DNA of 64,000 bases from Sergeia podlipaevii (lineage: Eukaryota; Euglenozoa; Kinetoplastea; Trypanosomatida; Trypanosomatidae). Positions within the stretch are counted from its first letter, which is position 1, and each line of letters starts with the position of its first letter. Under the pieces are notes generated by a model, which was not told where the DNA came from, did not search any database, and was given only the letters and a program-made list of their open reading frames with translations. Location of the stretch: contig JASANZ010002237.1 in NCBI GenBank assembly GCA_030849805.1, positions 1-64,000 on the forward strand. The letters are read 5' to 3'. Positions 25,404 to 34,914 of this stretch are shown piece by piece. The position numbers and the translations under genes are program-made.

Positions 25404-28226
25404 CTATGCATCAATGGCGGACTCATCCATATGTTCGTCTCCGCTCTCTTCGTCTTCCTCATCAGGTGCTGGGAGAACAATTGGTAGGTCTGGCGGCAGG
25501 GGTTCGTTCACCCCGTAAGCGCTCAAGTAAGGATTAAAGGCTAGAATCTGCTCTATCGACGCGTTGTACGTCTCCGCAATACCCGTGATCGTATCGAACT
25601 CGTCTTCTTCGCCCTCTTCGTACATCCCCTCTGCGTCTTCCTGCAGCAAGCCCTGCTGCTCGTCCAATCCCTCATCCAACGTCTCTTCCTCTTCTCCAGC
25701 TGCCGCCGTTGCTACCTCTGAGGAGTTCTTTGGAGCAACGCCACTGCTGCTGCTGATGTCATCGATATTGTTACTGTTATTGTTGGTCACATCGTCTCGC
25801 GTGCGCAAAGGAGAGTGATCAGTAGGTTTCACAGGGTACAGAGATTGGTGCCCAGTCTGCTGCTGCTGCTGTCCTCCTTCATTCGCTGTCACAGCAGCAG
25901 CACCGGCTGCAGTAAGAGGAGATAAAGAGGACCGCTCTCTAGAGGAACGGGATAGTGAACCACGTGGAGAGACCTGTGGCGGTACAACCGGGGCACGATA
26001 GCCTCGACCAAGCGTCATCGGGATCTCCGGGTCAGGCGTGGCCGGCTCCTCTACCTCCATCGCCGCTGTTGATGCGTGCCATCCATGCGGAGTGGTCCTC
26101 CCCCCTGCATCCCCGTCGTGGACGCGATGACCAGGCCGATCATCCCGCTTCGCCTTGTGCCGTATGCCATCTCTATCGCTGTCGTCCTCAAAGAACTCTG
26201 CAGTCATATCAGCAGAATCCTTCGCCCCCGCTCCACCGCTCTTACCCATCGATGCCACAGTCCTCTTCTCAGTGCTGCGAAGGGCAACGCCTTCCTCCTC
26301 GCGTCTAAACCGCGCAGGTGGCGAAAAAAAAAGAGCTGAGGAGGACGAAAACGGCATTGGCGGAGGTGGGAGCACCTCTGGTGTGGCGCAGCGCGTCCCC
26401 TCGGATGATAAGGACACTGTCCGAGCCTGCGTATCACTACCGCCACCGCCGGCGGTACTGCTGCTGCGCCGCTGCTCCTCTCTAGGCCCTGTGCCAGTCG
26501 CACTCACGGTCACACTACCGCCGCTTTGGCCCCTCTGTGCAATGTGTGATCGCTGGGGAGTTGTAAAGCACTCCTCCTCACCGCCACCCTCGCCGTCAGT
26601 GTTAGTAGTGGTTGCTGCAGATACAGCTGAGAGAGAGCGGAGGCTCGGCTCGCGGTCTTTGCTAGAGCAAGACGGTTTGAGAACGGTCGATCGAAGTTGA
26701 GCATTCGCAATAGTCTCCGAAGCAGCAGACGTAGATCCCTCTCGGTCTCGCGCTTCATCTGTCGACATACTGCTTCCTTGGGAGTTGCTGACTTGCTGAG
26801 GACTACGGCGGGTGTGTAGAACGATTTGTGATGGGCTGCATCGCTGATTCGATGGAGAGGAGCCGAGAGAGGTGGTAGGTGATATAGACGAGGAGTGGGG
26901 AGCTCCCTTCATCTCTTCCCCCTCGCCTGTCTGATGATGCTGAGGCGGACTGTGGGCGTGTCTCTCATTCAATTGTTGCCGCTGATGCTGTTGTGGTGGC
27001 AGAGGTGGTGGTGGTGGTGAACGCTGATCTTCGGCGTCAGCAGCAGCAGCAGCGGTAGCGGCCACGGCAGCACTGCTCGTACTATTACCACGCCGTTGTG
27101 AGTGTTTGTTTGGGGGCTTTGCGTTCTCTGCAAAAGGAGTGGTAAAAGCTGCGGCTGAGGCTGGGGGTGAGCCGGCGCGCTCTGGGGTGACACCAGAGAA
27201 CTGTACCTGCGCACGTGGCTCTGGGTGTTGGTCTTCACAGGGCCTTTCATCCGGCTCGAAGAGGTTAGACGTCATCACCGGTGGCGGTGCACAAGGGGGC
27301 GGTGGAGAAGCGGACCAGCTTGCATGAGTGTTGTTTGACATCTCGCGCGGGTTATACTGTGAGAAGCTCGTGGACTTGATCTGTGGAAGCACGTGAATAT
27401 CAAAGGGGGTAGTTGAACTACACACACTCATGCTCGCCGCATCCCCTGTCGTCTCGGCAAGCGATGATAACAAGGAAGGGAGCATAGAGCGAGGCCCACT
27501 TGGGCCAGAAGACACCTGCTGCTGCTGTCGCTGCCCATCCTGCTGGCGGCTCGCGACACTATTATCACCATTGGGCACCACAGACATGGAGACTGAACTA
27601 TGATTGGGTGTCATCGTCGTCGCCGCATCATCCCTGTCTTCCATCTTTATTGATGAAGAAGAAGATAACGTCGCTGTCGTCGTTGCTATGCCGCCGCCTT
27701 CGATCCCACTGGGCGAAAGCCAGCTAGCGCTACCTGAAGGTTCTTCAACCTCTAAAGAAGAGGAAGCAGCAGACACTTTGGCGTTTCCTGGTTTCGGGTG
27801 TGCACTCGCCTCCTTCTGCGGCTGCTGCTTATTTAGAGTGCATTGTTGACCGATGCGCCAACTGCTTGGTGCCGTCAGCATTGCATTGCTAGGAAGTGGG
27901 TCACTGTCTCTCAGCGAAGTAGCAGCCAATTGTGGGTTATGGCTGCGTAACACCTCTACAGAGATGCCTAACGCCGCAGCCACTGAGGCCAACGTCTCTA
28001 TCTTCGCAGAAGCAGCGGCAGTAGTAGCAGCTGTTGTGTTGCTAACATTAGAACTACTATTCAGTCTCACTGATAGTTGACGCTGCACTGCACGCGACAC
28101 TAGTGCCGTGGCATGAGCAAGAGACACCTGTATCGTCGATGCCTCCTCATCAGTTAGCGAGATGCTTCGATCTAGCAGTTCAGTTGCTTGCCGGAGCAAA
28201 TGTATTTGATAATCTAAGCCGTTCAT
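25404..28226 (-). CDS. Large disordered protein with LysM-like motifs at both ends
   Basis: 940 residues. A LysM-like unit near the N-terminus (about 76-120: E-T-L-A-S-V-A-A-A-L-G-I-S then L-R-S-H-N-P-Q-L) and a better one at the C-terminus (about 878-922: T-I-T-G-I-A-E-T-Y-N-A-S then I-L-A-F-N-P-Y-L and P-x-L-P-I-V-L-P) share the LysM pattern of a beta strand, a helix, a helix with N-P, and a final strand. Between them lie more than 700 residues of Ser, Pro, Gln and Ala low complexity. LysM domains bind N-acetylglucosamine polymers in bacteria and plants, but eukaryotic intracellular versions also exist. No signal peptide or membrane segment is visible, so an intracellular role is more likely. 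Residues 1-50 form a helical segment of unknown type. The C-terminus is acidic. Confidence 0.7.
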   Translation of the reverse strand: MNGLDYQIHLLRQATELLDRSISLTDEEASTIQVSLAHATALVSRAVQRQLSVRLNSSSNVSNTTAATTAAASAKIETLASVAAALGISVEVLRSHNPQLAATSLRDSDPLPSNAMLTAPSSWRIGQQCTLNKQQPQKEASAHPKPGNAKVSAASSSLEVEEPSGSASWLSPSGIEGGGIATTTATLSSSSSIKMEDRDDAATTMTPNHSSVSMSVVPNGDNSVASRQQDGQRQQQQVSSGPSGPRSMLPSLLSSLAETTGDAASMSVCSSTTPFDIHVLPQIKSTSFSQYNPREMSNNTHASWSASPPPPCAPPPVMTSNLFEPDERPCEDQHPEPRAQVQFSGVTPERAGSPPASAAAFTTPFAENAKPPNKHSQRRGNSTSSAAVAATAAAAADAEDQRSPPPPPLPPQQHQRQQLNERHAHSPPQHHQTGEGEEMKGAPHSSSISPTTSLGSSPSNQRCSPSQIVLHTRRSPQQVSNSQGSSMSTDEARDREGSTSAASETIANAQLRSTVLKPSCSSKDREPSLRSLSAVSAATTTNTDGEGGGEEECFTTPQRSHIAQRGQSGGSVTVSATGTGPREEQRRSSSTAGGGGSDTQARTVSLSSEGTRCATPEVLPPPPMPFSSSSALFFSPPARFRREEEGVALRSTEKRTVASMGKSGGAGAKDSADMTAEFFEDDSDRDGIRHKAKRDDRPGHRVHDGDAGGRTTPHGWHASTAAMEVEEPATPDPEIPMTLGRGYRAPVVPPQVSPRGSLSRSSRERSSLSPLTAAGAAAVTANEGGQQQQQTGHQSLYPVKPTDHSPLRTRDDVTNNNSNNIDDISSSSGVAPKNSSEVATAAAGEEEETLDEGLDEQQGLLQEDAEGMYEEGEEDEFDTITGIAETYNASIEQILAFNPYLSAYGVNEPLPPDLPIVLPAPDEEDEESGDEHMDESAIDA

Positions 28227-28936
28227 TTTGTGTTGTTGCTGTTGTTGCTGTTGTTGCCGTAGATGCAGGCAAGTACAAATGTATATATTGCCAGTCCTGT
28301 CCTTCCCTTTTTTTTTCGTTTCTCGGTTTATTTCTAATCCAAATAAGCACCGTAAAACTTAAAAAAAAATTATCCAATGACGAAAGAGCAAAAATGGAAG
28401 AGCAAAGGTAATATTAATGTATATAATACAATCAAATCCGCGGAAGCTCTAAATGTATATATATATATAAGGATGCTGGTGGTAGACGTAGTAGTGGCAG
28501 CTCTAACCGTATGCATACAAAACTGTCCGGTGCTGCCCCTTCACAAACGCAAATACAAAATATTTATATAAAAAAAACTTATAAAAAAAAAATGATAGCG
28601 CTATCTAAACGTATGAACCTGAGTCTCAAGCAGACTCCCTCAGAAAAAAAAAAGGAAAGAAATCTATACAAAAAAAAAGTAGCTTGCAGATGTTTGTGTA
28701 TGTGTGTGTGTGTGTGTGTGCATGTAGCAGGAGGAATCTAACTACTTCACAAAGGAAAAAAAAATAAAAATAAAGAGTAAGAGTAGTAGAAACCACGTGG
28801 GAGAGCTACGCACATGCCCCTTTTTTATTATTTTTTGAAAGTGGTGAGTATGCCATTATAACAGTTTAAACAAAGGTAGAAAAAAAGTGTATATCCCCGA
28901 GAGCACAACCAGAGTGTCTAACAGAAATGATACTGT

Positions 28937-28972
<36 letters not shown>
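28937..28972. repeat. (GATA)9 microsatellite
   Basis: Nine perfect GATA units, 36 bases, in the 3' region of the FDF-motif gene. Confidence 0.92.
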
Positions 28973-29101
28973 CTTTTTTGTTTCTTTCTCTCTGATAGAT
29001 TCCATTCCCCCCTCCCCATCTCTCTCTCTCTCACATGGAGATACACTCCACCTATGAGTGAAAGACAAAGGACGAGAAACAAATGGGTATTTGTAGAAAT
29101 C

Positions 29102-29123
29102 TATATATATATATATATATATA
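29102..29123. repeat. (TA)11 microsatellite
   Basis: Eleven perfect TA units, downstream of the FDF-motif gene on the coding strand. Confidence 0.9.
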
Positions 29124-29285
29124 GTGCAGTGATGTAGTGAGTGGATGGGCTTTCTCAACAAAATTGTTGATATTAAGCTGGAAATGAACAAATATCTTTT
29201 TTTTTTTAAGGAGAGAGAAGGGGAATAAGGACTCTGGTATTGCTGCTGCTGTGACTGCTTTGTCTTTCCACCCCATCTCATCTGG

Positions 29286-31097
29286 TCAGGTCTCCACAGT
29301 GGTAGGTCTCGCTGAAATGGACTCGCTCTGCTGCTCCTCTTCTTTGCCCATACTTTGCTGATCATCATCTGAGTGCTCTGTGTCTGGCAATGTGGCACGC
29401 TCTCGCAGAGAGCCAACGGCGGCGACAATCACCTCGTCATCCTCTTCGAGCAGTTCCTCCAGAAGGGGGATGAGTAGTGGTAACAGCTGCACAACAGGAG
29501 TGCGAGTGTACTCTGGGCCCAGCACACCTGCGAGGCCACTGTGCGGCCCAAGTTGCTTCAATACAGCTGTGGCTCGCACCTGAAGGTCCTCAGCAATCGC
29601 AAGCGCCTCCTCGCGGGTCTGCTCAATCTGCCGCAGCAGCTGTGTGGCTTGTGTGATGAAAGCGGCATCGCTCAGCTCGCATGCCCCAGTCGCGGTGGCG
29701 TTGGTGACCACCGCATCATCGCCGGTTGAGCCAGGAGCACCCGCCTCAAGCGAGTCTGCTGCGGCTGATGTCCTCCCAGTAGCATTCGACGCATTAACTC
29801 CACATGAAGGAACGAAGGACTGAGAGAGCCCTGACAGTAAGCCCCGCGCCTGTGTCAACAGTTTGTCCACCTCAGCAGCAGAAATACCTCCGCTGTTACT
29901 GCCTGCACCGCTAGAATACGGCGCACATGACTCCCACGAGGAAAGGTGGTGCTGCTGCTGCTGCTGCTGCTGCTTTGGCTTTAGTGTGGAAGCACCCTTG
30001 TTGGACATAGTGTTTACAGATATGGGCTGAAGGGGTGAAGGAGGCGGCATAGTAAGCCGTGCAGAAGGCGGCTCTCTTGCTGTCTTGGCGGCTCCAGATG
30101 TTTGTGCGGAAGCCGCCATGGTTTTCCTCGGCTTCTCCAGACCTTCCTGCTCACCCTCTTCGGTGTAGTTGATGTTGCTGCGCTGGGCTGCCCTCGATGC
30201 TGTGGAGAACATTATCTCTGTCGACGTGCATGTTGTGCCGTCACTACCCTGCACAACAGCAGTACCGGCAGCTGCAGCAGGAATAGAAGCGGTGATGGGG
30301 GCATTCGACCTTGTAGTGGTAGAGAAGGAAGGAGACGCCACTTGTGTCTCTCCCTCGTCCCTGACTGCCGCGGGAGCAACCGCCGTGGGTCGGCAAGTAT
30401 CTGGAAGATGCTGTGCGGCACTAGTGGTAACAGCCGGGTTAAAAACGTGCCTCTCTTCCTCCTCCTCCTCTACTTTTCCTCTGTCCTCTGGTTCTGAGTG
30501 TTGCTTGGCGTTGGTGCGCGTTATGTTGTTAATGTTGTTGTTCTGTGACTCGAGCGAGCCCGGGAAGTCGAAGACGTCAGCGGTGCATCCCACCCCTTTG
30601 CCAACCTCCTCATGATCTCCACCACCACCGCTGCCAGCCTCATAAGAAAGAGATGGTGGCTCAGCAGCAGAAGCGTCCGTTGTGGCTTCGAGCTCTTTAA
30701 GGAAGTCCATAAAGTCAAAACATGAGGCAGTCTCCGGTGCTGGAGTCAAGGCAGCGGCACCAGCAGTTGCGCGAGCACCCCCTTGCAAGTTGGTTTTGTT
30801 GCTGGTCTCATCTGTCGTGCTGTCGCCCGGGGCAGTAGGAAACGTTGCAGCGCCATTCGAAGCTGTCGGGAAGACGTCAAGTAAAAAGTCAAGGCCGGTG
30901 TCCTCAAAGCTCGCAGCCGGGACGCTTGTTTCAAATGTGTTGGTGTATTGAGTGTCACCTGCGGCGATGGTAGAGGAGGAAGGCAAGGGTGCAGGGTTGC
31001 TGCTGCCCTCAAAAAGAAATTGTAAGTCAAAGTGATCTGTAGCGGTGGTCGCCGTGTCAGGCTCACTGGCAATCCTCAAAGGCTCCTCAGTGCTCAT
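29286..31097 (-). CDS. Low-complexity protein with four spaced FDF-like motifs
   Basis: 603 residues, not recognised. The N-terminal third is disordered but carries four short hydrophobic/acidic motifs about 45-60 residues apart: H-F-D-L-Q-F-L-F (22-29), G-L-D-F-L-L-D-V-F (68-76), C-F-D-F-M-D-F-L (126-133) and V-F-D-F-P-G-S-L (175-182). Such repeated short motifs in disordered tails often serve as docking sites, for example for clathrin adaptors, but the partner is unknown. The middle is Ser/Thr/Ala-rich with a poly-Gln tract near 380. The last 160 residues are helical: T-Q-A-R-G-L-L-S-G-L, a likely coiled coil with I-E-Q-T-R-E-E-A-L-A, then L-L-P-L-L-I-P-L-L-E-E-L-L. A near-perfect splice acceptor lies 12 bases upstream of the ATG. 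Confidence 0.7.
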   Translation of the reverse strand: MSTEEPLRIASEPDTATTATDHFDLQFLFEGSSNPAPLPSSSTIAAGDTQYTNTFETSVPAASFEDTGLDFLLDVFPTASNGAATFPTAPGDSTTDETSNKTNLQGGARATAGAAALTPAPETASCFDFMDFLKELEATTDASAAEPPSLSYEAGSGGGGDHEEVGKGVGCTADVFDFPGSLESQNNNINNITRTNAKQHSEPEDRGKVEEEEEERHVFNPAVTTSAAQHLPDTCRPTAVAPAAVRDEGETQVASPSFSTTTRSNAPITASIPAAAAGTAVVQGSDGTTCTSTEIMFSTASRAAQRSNINYTEEGEQEGLEKPRKTMAASAQTSGAAKTAREPPSARLTMPPPSPLQPISVNTMSNKGASTLKPKQQQQQQQHHLSSWESCAPYSSGAGSNSGGISAAEVDKLLTQARGLLSGLSQSFVPSCGVNASNATGRTSAAADSLEAGAPGSTGDDAVVTNATATGACELSDAAFITQATQLLRQIEQTREEALAIAEDLQVRATAVLKQLGPHSGLAGVLGPEYTRTPVVQLLPLLIPLLEELLEEDDEVIVAAVGSLRERATLPDTEHSDDDQQSMGKEEEQQSESISARPTTVET

Positions 31098-31824
31098 CGT
31101 ATCCGAAATCTGGAAGAAGAAAAAAAGAACAGTGAGCGGGAAAGGGAAGGATTGAGAGGGGAATGCTGTGCAGTAAACGTAAATGTAGCCGCCAGTAGTT
31201 TGTTCCTTCTAATGAGGGGACGCGTGAGTCTGCTTGCTCTTTAAAAAAAAATAAAAAAATATGTGGTTTTCTTCTTCTTGCCTGTGAGAATAGGTGCCTT
31301 TTTATCTCTCTATAAAAAAAAAAGTGGGTAGGGGATAAGAGAAACGAAGAAAATAATAGTGAGCACAAGCCAAAAGAAAAAAAAAAAAGTTATCAAAGTA
31401 GCACACAAAAAAATAGCAAAAGCAAAATAGAAGCAGACATGGTTTTGCTGTAATCGTACAGTAACGTGTATTCCAATAGATAAAATTTCCCTATTTTCCT
31501 TTTTATTATTATTATTATCCTATACTGCTGCAACCAGGTTTGATAGAGCTCCTTGGGAAGCATGGAAAAAAAAAGTTGATAAAAACGAATCATCGTATAA
31601 TGGTACAAAGGATGAAGGTGTACGCACGTATGTATAACAATAGTAACACATACGCCCACAAACCACTGCATGGTACTCTCCTACGGAATAGTATACATTC
31701 CCTCCTCTACAAAACAAGAGCGATAATAATAAAGAAAACAAAAAGGAAAGAAAGAAAGTATATGGCCAACTACAAGAAAAAAAAAAAAGGGAGGGGGGTA
31801 CAAGTGTGTTTATTTCAATCCCTT
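31098..31824. other. Spacer between the coiled-coil and FDF-motif genes
   Basis: No gene seen. Beyond the acceptor above it is AT-rich with A runs (about 31312-31323, 31377-31388 and 31779-31790) and a TTA repeat near 31503-31517. Confidence 0.5.
31110..31129 (-). promoter_or_regulatory. Predicted spliced-leader acceptor for the FDF-motif gene
   Basis: A minus-strand pyrimidine tract (31129-31112) ends in C-C-A-G with AG at 31111-31110, giving a 12-base 5' UTR. Confidence 0.55.
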
Positions 31825-34392
31825 TCAGTATGGAGCACGAACGGTGCGCTCAGCAGCAGCCCTCTGCAGTTTACCCACCGCAGCAATAAGCTGATCATTT
31901 CGGTGTATCTCTCTTTCCAGCTGAGCGCGCGTAGAGGACGGCGCAGCCACTCCCGCTTGCATTGCTACATCGACACGTGTAGGTGGGGAGTTAAGATAAA
32001 GGTTCTGCGCATGATAATATGGCGCTTGGGGCACCATAGCGATTGTCGATGCCGGAGGAAACTGGCTGTGCGATGATCCAGAAGCATAAGGAGAAGTAGA
32101 GTGCATAAACAAAGGCGCCTGCAAGGGGTCAGTGTACTGCCTCCCCGAGATACTGTTAGCACAATGCAACAGCATGGCGGGTGGAAGAGGGCCTGGTGTG
32201 GCCTCCCCGCTACTCGAAATCGGCATCGGCACCGACGTCGGCGGCTGTTGCTGCTGCATTTCTCTCCTTTTATCGGTCTCTCTTGACCTGTCCTCTGCTC
32301 TTCTCCGTGCTTCTTCCTGATAGGCTCCACCGTCCTCTCCATAAAGCCGGCGTATCTCAGGGCTTGTGTAGTGATGCTGTGGCGCTAATGTCGTGGGTAC
32401 ATCATAAGTGATGGGTATCTGTGGTTGCTGATGTTGTTGCTGCTCGGCTTGATGATGTTGTGGCCGCGGAGGTGAACACATCGGCACGTCGTGAGGTGGT
32501 CTTACAGCAGGAGCAGAGGATTCAGTTCGGCAATCATGCATGATCGAGCTACAGCTAACGTACTCGCCTTGTCTCTCGATATCCGCCGTAACAGTGCCAG
32601 CAGCAGTAACAGCAGCAGCTACAACAGACTCGCCTCTCCCCTCCAGTGCGTTCTCTCGTGTGTGGGCTGCGTGGCTCCACACTCCACTGACATCCTCCAC
32701 TCCGACTGAGGCGGTGTACTGTGACACGCTATGGCGTTGACCTGTCTCCTCTCCTCTACTGCTGCCCCCCAACAGGCGGCTCGCCAATAGTAACAGGCAC
32801 CGGTCCTTCCAGGCCTCAGCACTCTCCCGTTCCGGCGATTGTGAATGCTCTCGATAGTGTTGTTGTTGTTGTTGTTGCTCCAGCAGTTGATGGCGTCGCT
32901 CGTGAAGCTGGGCGGCCTCCAGCTCAGCGGCAATGGCCTCCATAGATAAAGAGACATCGTCTGAGATTGTGCTGCTTGCATCGTGCCTGCCACCTGGCAG
33001 CAAGGGCGGTTGCAGTGGTGCCATCCTCGGCGCAAGCTGCTGCTTAGGCTGGATAGAACTAGTCCCAGGGCCCGCGCTCGTCACAATAGTGTTCAGTAGC
33101 AACGAGCTAGAAGGAACCGATATGGGGTCTGATGTCACTTTGGTGGTAGCATGGTCAGCGTGCCCTTCTCCTCCTCCTCTCCCTTCCTCCTTGTGCGTGG
33201 AACCTTCCTGAAGATACAGATAGCTGTCACCAGTAACCAACGCGAGCTGAGATCGTAGTCTTGCGTTCTCGCGCTTCAAGTTCGCCCTGTCCTGCTCCAT
33301 ACCCAGACGCTCCACCATCAATTGAATCTCCATCAGATCTGTGGTTCTATCCCGTCGTTCCTCTGTGAAGCGCAGACGTAACCTTTCATACTTGTGCCTC
33401 CACTTGCGCTCTGCTGTCGCCAGCACTGCTGCTGTGGTCGCCGTCGTCGTTTTCAATGATTCCTTCATGACAGCACCGCTATCCCTCCTCTTGGATTTGC
33501 CTTGAGAATGAAAGCGGTGACGGCTGCTGTGAGCCGTCTCGCTGGCCCCAGCTGACAAGTCTGTGTCCCTCTCTTCATTAAACAGTCGACGTCCATATGC
33601 CGCCTCGACTTTGCCATTCTTCGTCTTCTCCCTTTGGGGATGTCTTGCATGAGACGCTTTCACGCCGTCGCGCGTGCGTTGGTGTCGGTGCTTCAGCTTG
33701 CTGGGTTGCATCGACCCTGCACAAGTACTAGTACCCTCGTCTCTTGCTTTCTCCTCACCTCTCCTTCTCCCTCCCGCGCGCTGCCGCCTGGCCTCCGCTT
33801 CAGAATTAGCAACGTAAGATGCGGATAAGGACGAAAGCACAGAGGAGGAAGGGGTATCAGAGATGGGCGACTCAAAGTTAGATAGCAAAGACGCACTGCT
33901 CACTGCTGCTGCATCGTCGTCGTCCTCTTCCTCCCTGTTCATGGTGCCATGACTCGCATTTCTATATTTTCTACTGGTACTCCGACGTTTGTTCTTGCTA
34001 TTGTAGAGGTCACTATGTGAGCTCAAAGCCCCCTTGGTCTTTTTCACCTCTTCTTCCTCTAGCTCCTTGGCAGCTAGCATGAGCCGCGTCTTCTGAAGTT
34101 CAAAACGAGACTCCGCCAGCTGCTTCACAAGATCTGCCACCTTGCGAATATCTATAAGGGAGGAAGCAGGGGACGAGTGCCTTGTGTCTACAGTACTTGA
34201 GGTGCTGTTGTGGTAATGAAGACTGCTATTGACATAGTAAGTGCGTGACTGCTGCTGCTGCTGAGGCTGAGACGGAGGATGTATCGCTGAGGTAGACAAG
34301 CTCGACGAGTTGAGCCCTGCCGCCCCCATTCTCGTTGCTGCAGCAGGAGATGAAGAGCGAAACTGATCGCCACTGGTACCCCTAAACATCAC
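31825..34392 (-). CDS. Coiled-coil protein of unknown function
   Basis: 855 residues, not recognised. Two convincing coiled-coil segments: about 83-120 (V-A-D-L-V-K-Q-L-A-E-S-R-F-E-L then a Glu/Lys run) and about 330-395 (dense Arg/Glu/Lys heptads, with A-N-L-K-R-E-N-A-R-L-R-S-Q-L). A third short helix closes the protein (Q-L-E-R-E-I-H-R-N-D-Q-L-I-A-A-V). The first is followed by basic stretches (K-N-K-R-R-S-T-S-R-K) and the C-terminal half is Gln/His/Pro-rich and disordered. No catalytic motif is visible. It may be a structural or cytoskeletal protein; that is inference from the coiled coils alone. Confidence 0.72.
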   Translation of the reverse strand: MMFRGTSGDQFRSSSPAAATRMGAAGLNSSSLSTSAIHPPSQPQQQQQSRTYYVNSSLHYHNSTSSTVDTRHSSPASSLIDIRKVADLVKQLAESRFELQKTRLMLAAKELEEEEVKKTKGALSSHSDLYNSKNKRRSTSRKYRNASHGTMNREEEDDDDAAAVSSASLLSNFESPISDTPSSSVLSSLSASYVANSEAEARRQRAGGRRRGEEKARDEGTSTCAGSMQPSKLKHRHQRTRDGVKASHARHPQREKTKNGKVEAAYGRRLFNEERDTDLSAGASETAHSSRHRFHSQGKSKRRDSGAVMKESLKTTTATTAAVLATAERKWRHKYERLRLRFTEERRDRTTDLMEIQLMVERLGMEQDRANLKRENARLRSQLALVTGDSYLYLQEGSTHKEEGRGGGEGHADHATTKVTSDPISVPSSSLLLNTIVTSAGPGTSSIQPKQQLAPRMAPLQPPLLPGGRHDASSTISDDVSLSMEAIAAELEAAQLHERRHQLLEQQQQQQHYREHSQSPERESAEAWKDRCLLLLASRLLGGSSRGEETGQRHSVSQYTASVGVEDVSGVWSHAAHTRENALEGRGESVVAAAVTAAGTVTADIERQGEYVSCSSIMHDCRTESSAPAVRPPHDVPMCSPPRPQHHQAEQQQHQQPQIPITYDVPTTLAPQHHYTSPEIRRLYGEDGGAYQEEARRRAEDRSRETDKRREMQQQQPPTSVPMPISSSGEATPGPLPPAMLLHCANSISGRQYTDPLQAPLFMHSTSPYASGSSHSQFPPASTIAMVPQAPYYHAQNLYLNSPPTRVDVAMQAGVAAPSSTRAQLEREIHRNDQLIAAVGKLQRAAAERTVRAPY

Positions 34393-34914
34393 TCGCTGCT
34401 TGCTTAGTTCTTTTGCAATGGTTGATGATTGTTGTGATTTCTAAAGTCTAATTCTATGCATATATGCCTATATATGCCTATATATGTATATATATTTGAT
34501 CTTGCGTACGCGAATGTACTCTTGAGTGTGTAAAGGGTCGCGTCATGTGTAGTGCACACATAAAACGAGAGTCAATAGCGAGATTAACAAAAGAAAAAAA
34601 AAATAGATGTTGAAGATTTTGTTTCTAAATTATTATTTTTTTATTCCTTCCTCTATTTCTTCCTCGTGTATTCGTCAAGTTTTCTTTTCAGGAAGTGCCT
34701 CAAAGTTCGGCTGCCTCCGCACAGATAGTTAGGTATATGTTTATGCAATCCGAAAAAAAAATGAAAAATCTATACGTAAATTCAAGGCATGATATATGTT
34801 ACTCATGGTTGATTGGCAATCAGCCATCTGATCTATCTATAATTCTATTGCTGTGTGTGTGTGTGTACATAATCATAGCAATTAGGTGGGCGATAGCAAC
34901 GGTTTGGGCGGCGT
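34393..34914. other. Spacer between the LRR and coiled-coil genes
   Basis: No gene seen. AT-rich, with imperfect ATATGCCT repeats near 34457-34495, A and T runs, and a TG repeat (about 34851-34865). No clean acceptor could be assigned. Confidence 0.5.

Larger units (their letters stand above)
28227..29285. other. Spacer between the FDF-motif gene and the LysM-like gene
   Basis: About 1.06 kb with no supportable gene. Possible acceptor for the LysM-like gene: minus-strand T run then A-A-G with AG at 28359-28358. Also a GTT repeat (28232-28258), a TG repeat (about 28703-28719), the GATA repeat and a TA repeat (29102-29123). Confidence 0.5.

Noticed and set aside
28937..28972. GATA array as a CRISPR-like or satellite element
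   Set aside because: Four-base unit with no spacers; an ordinary microsatellite.
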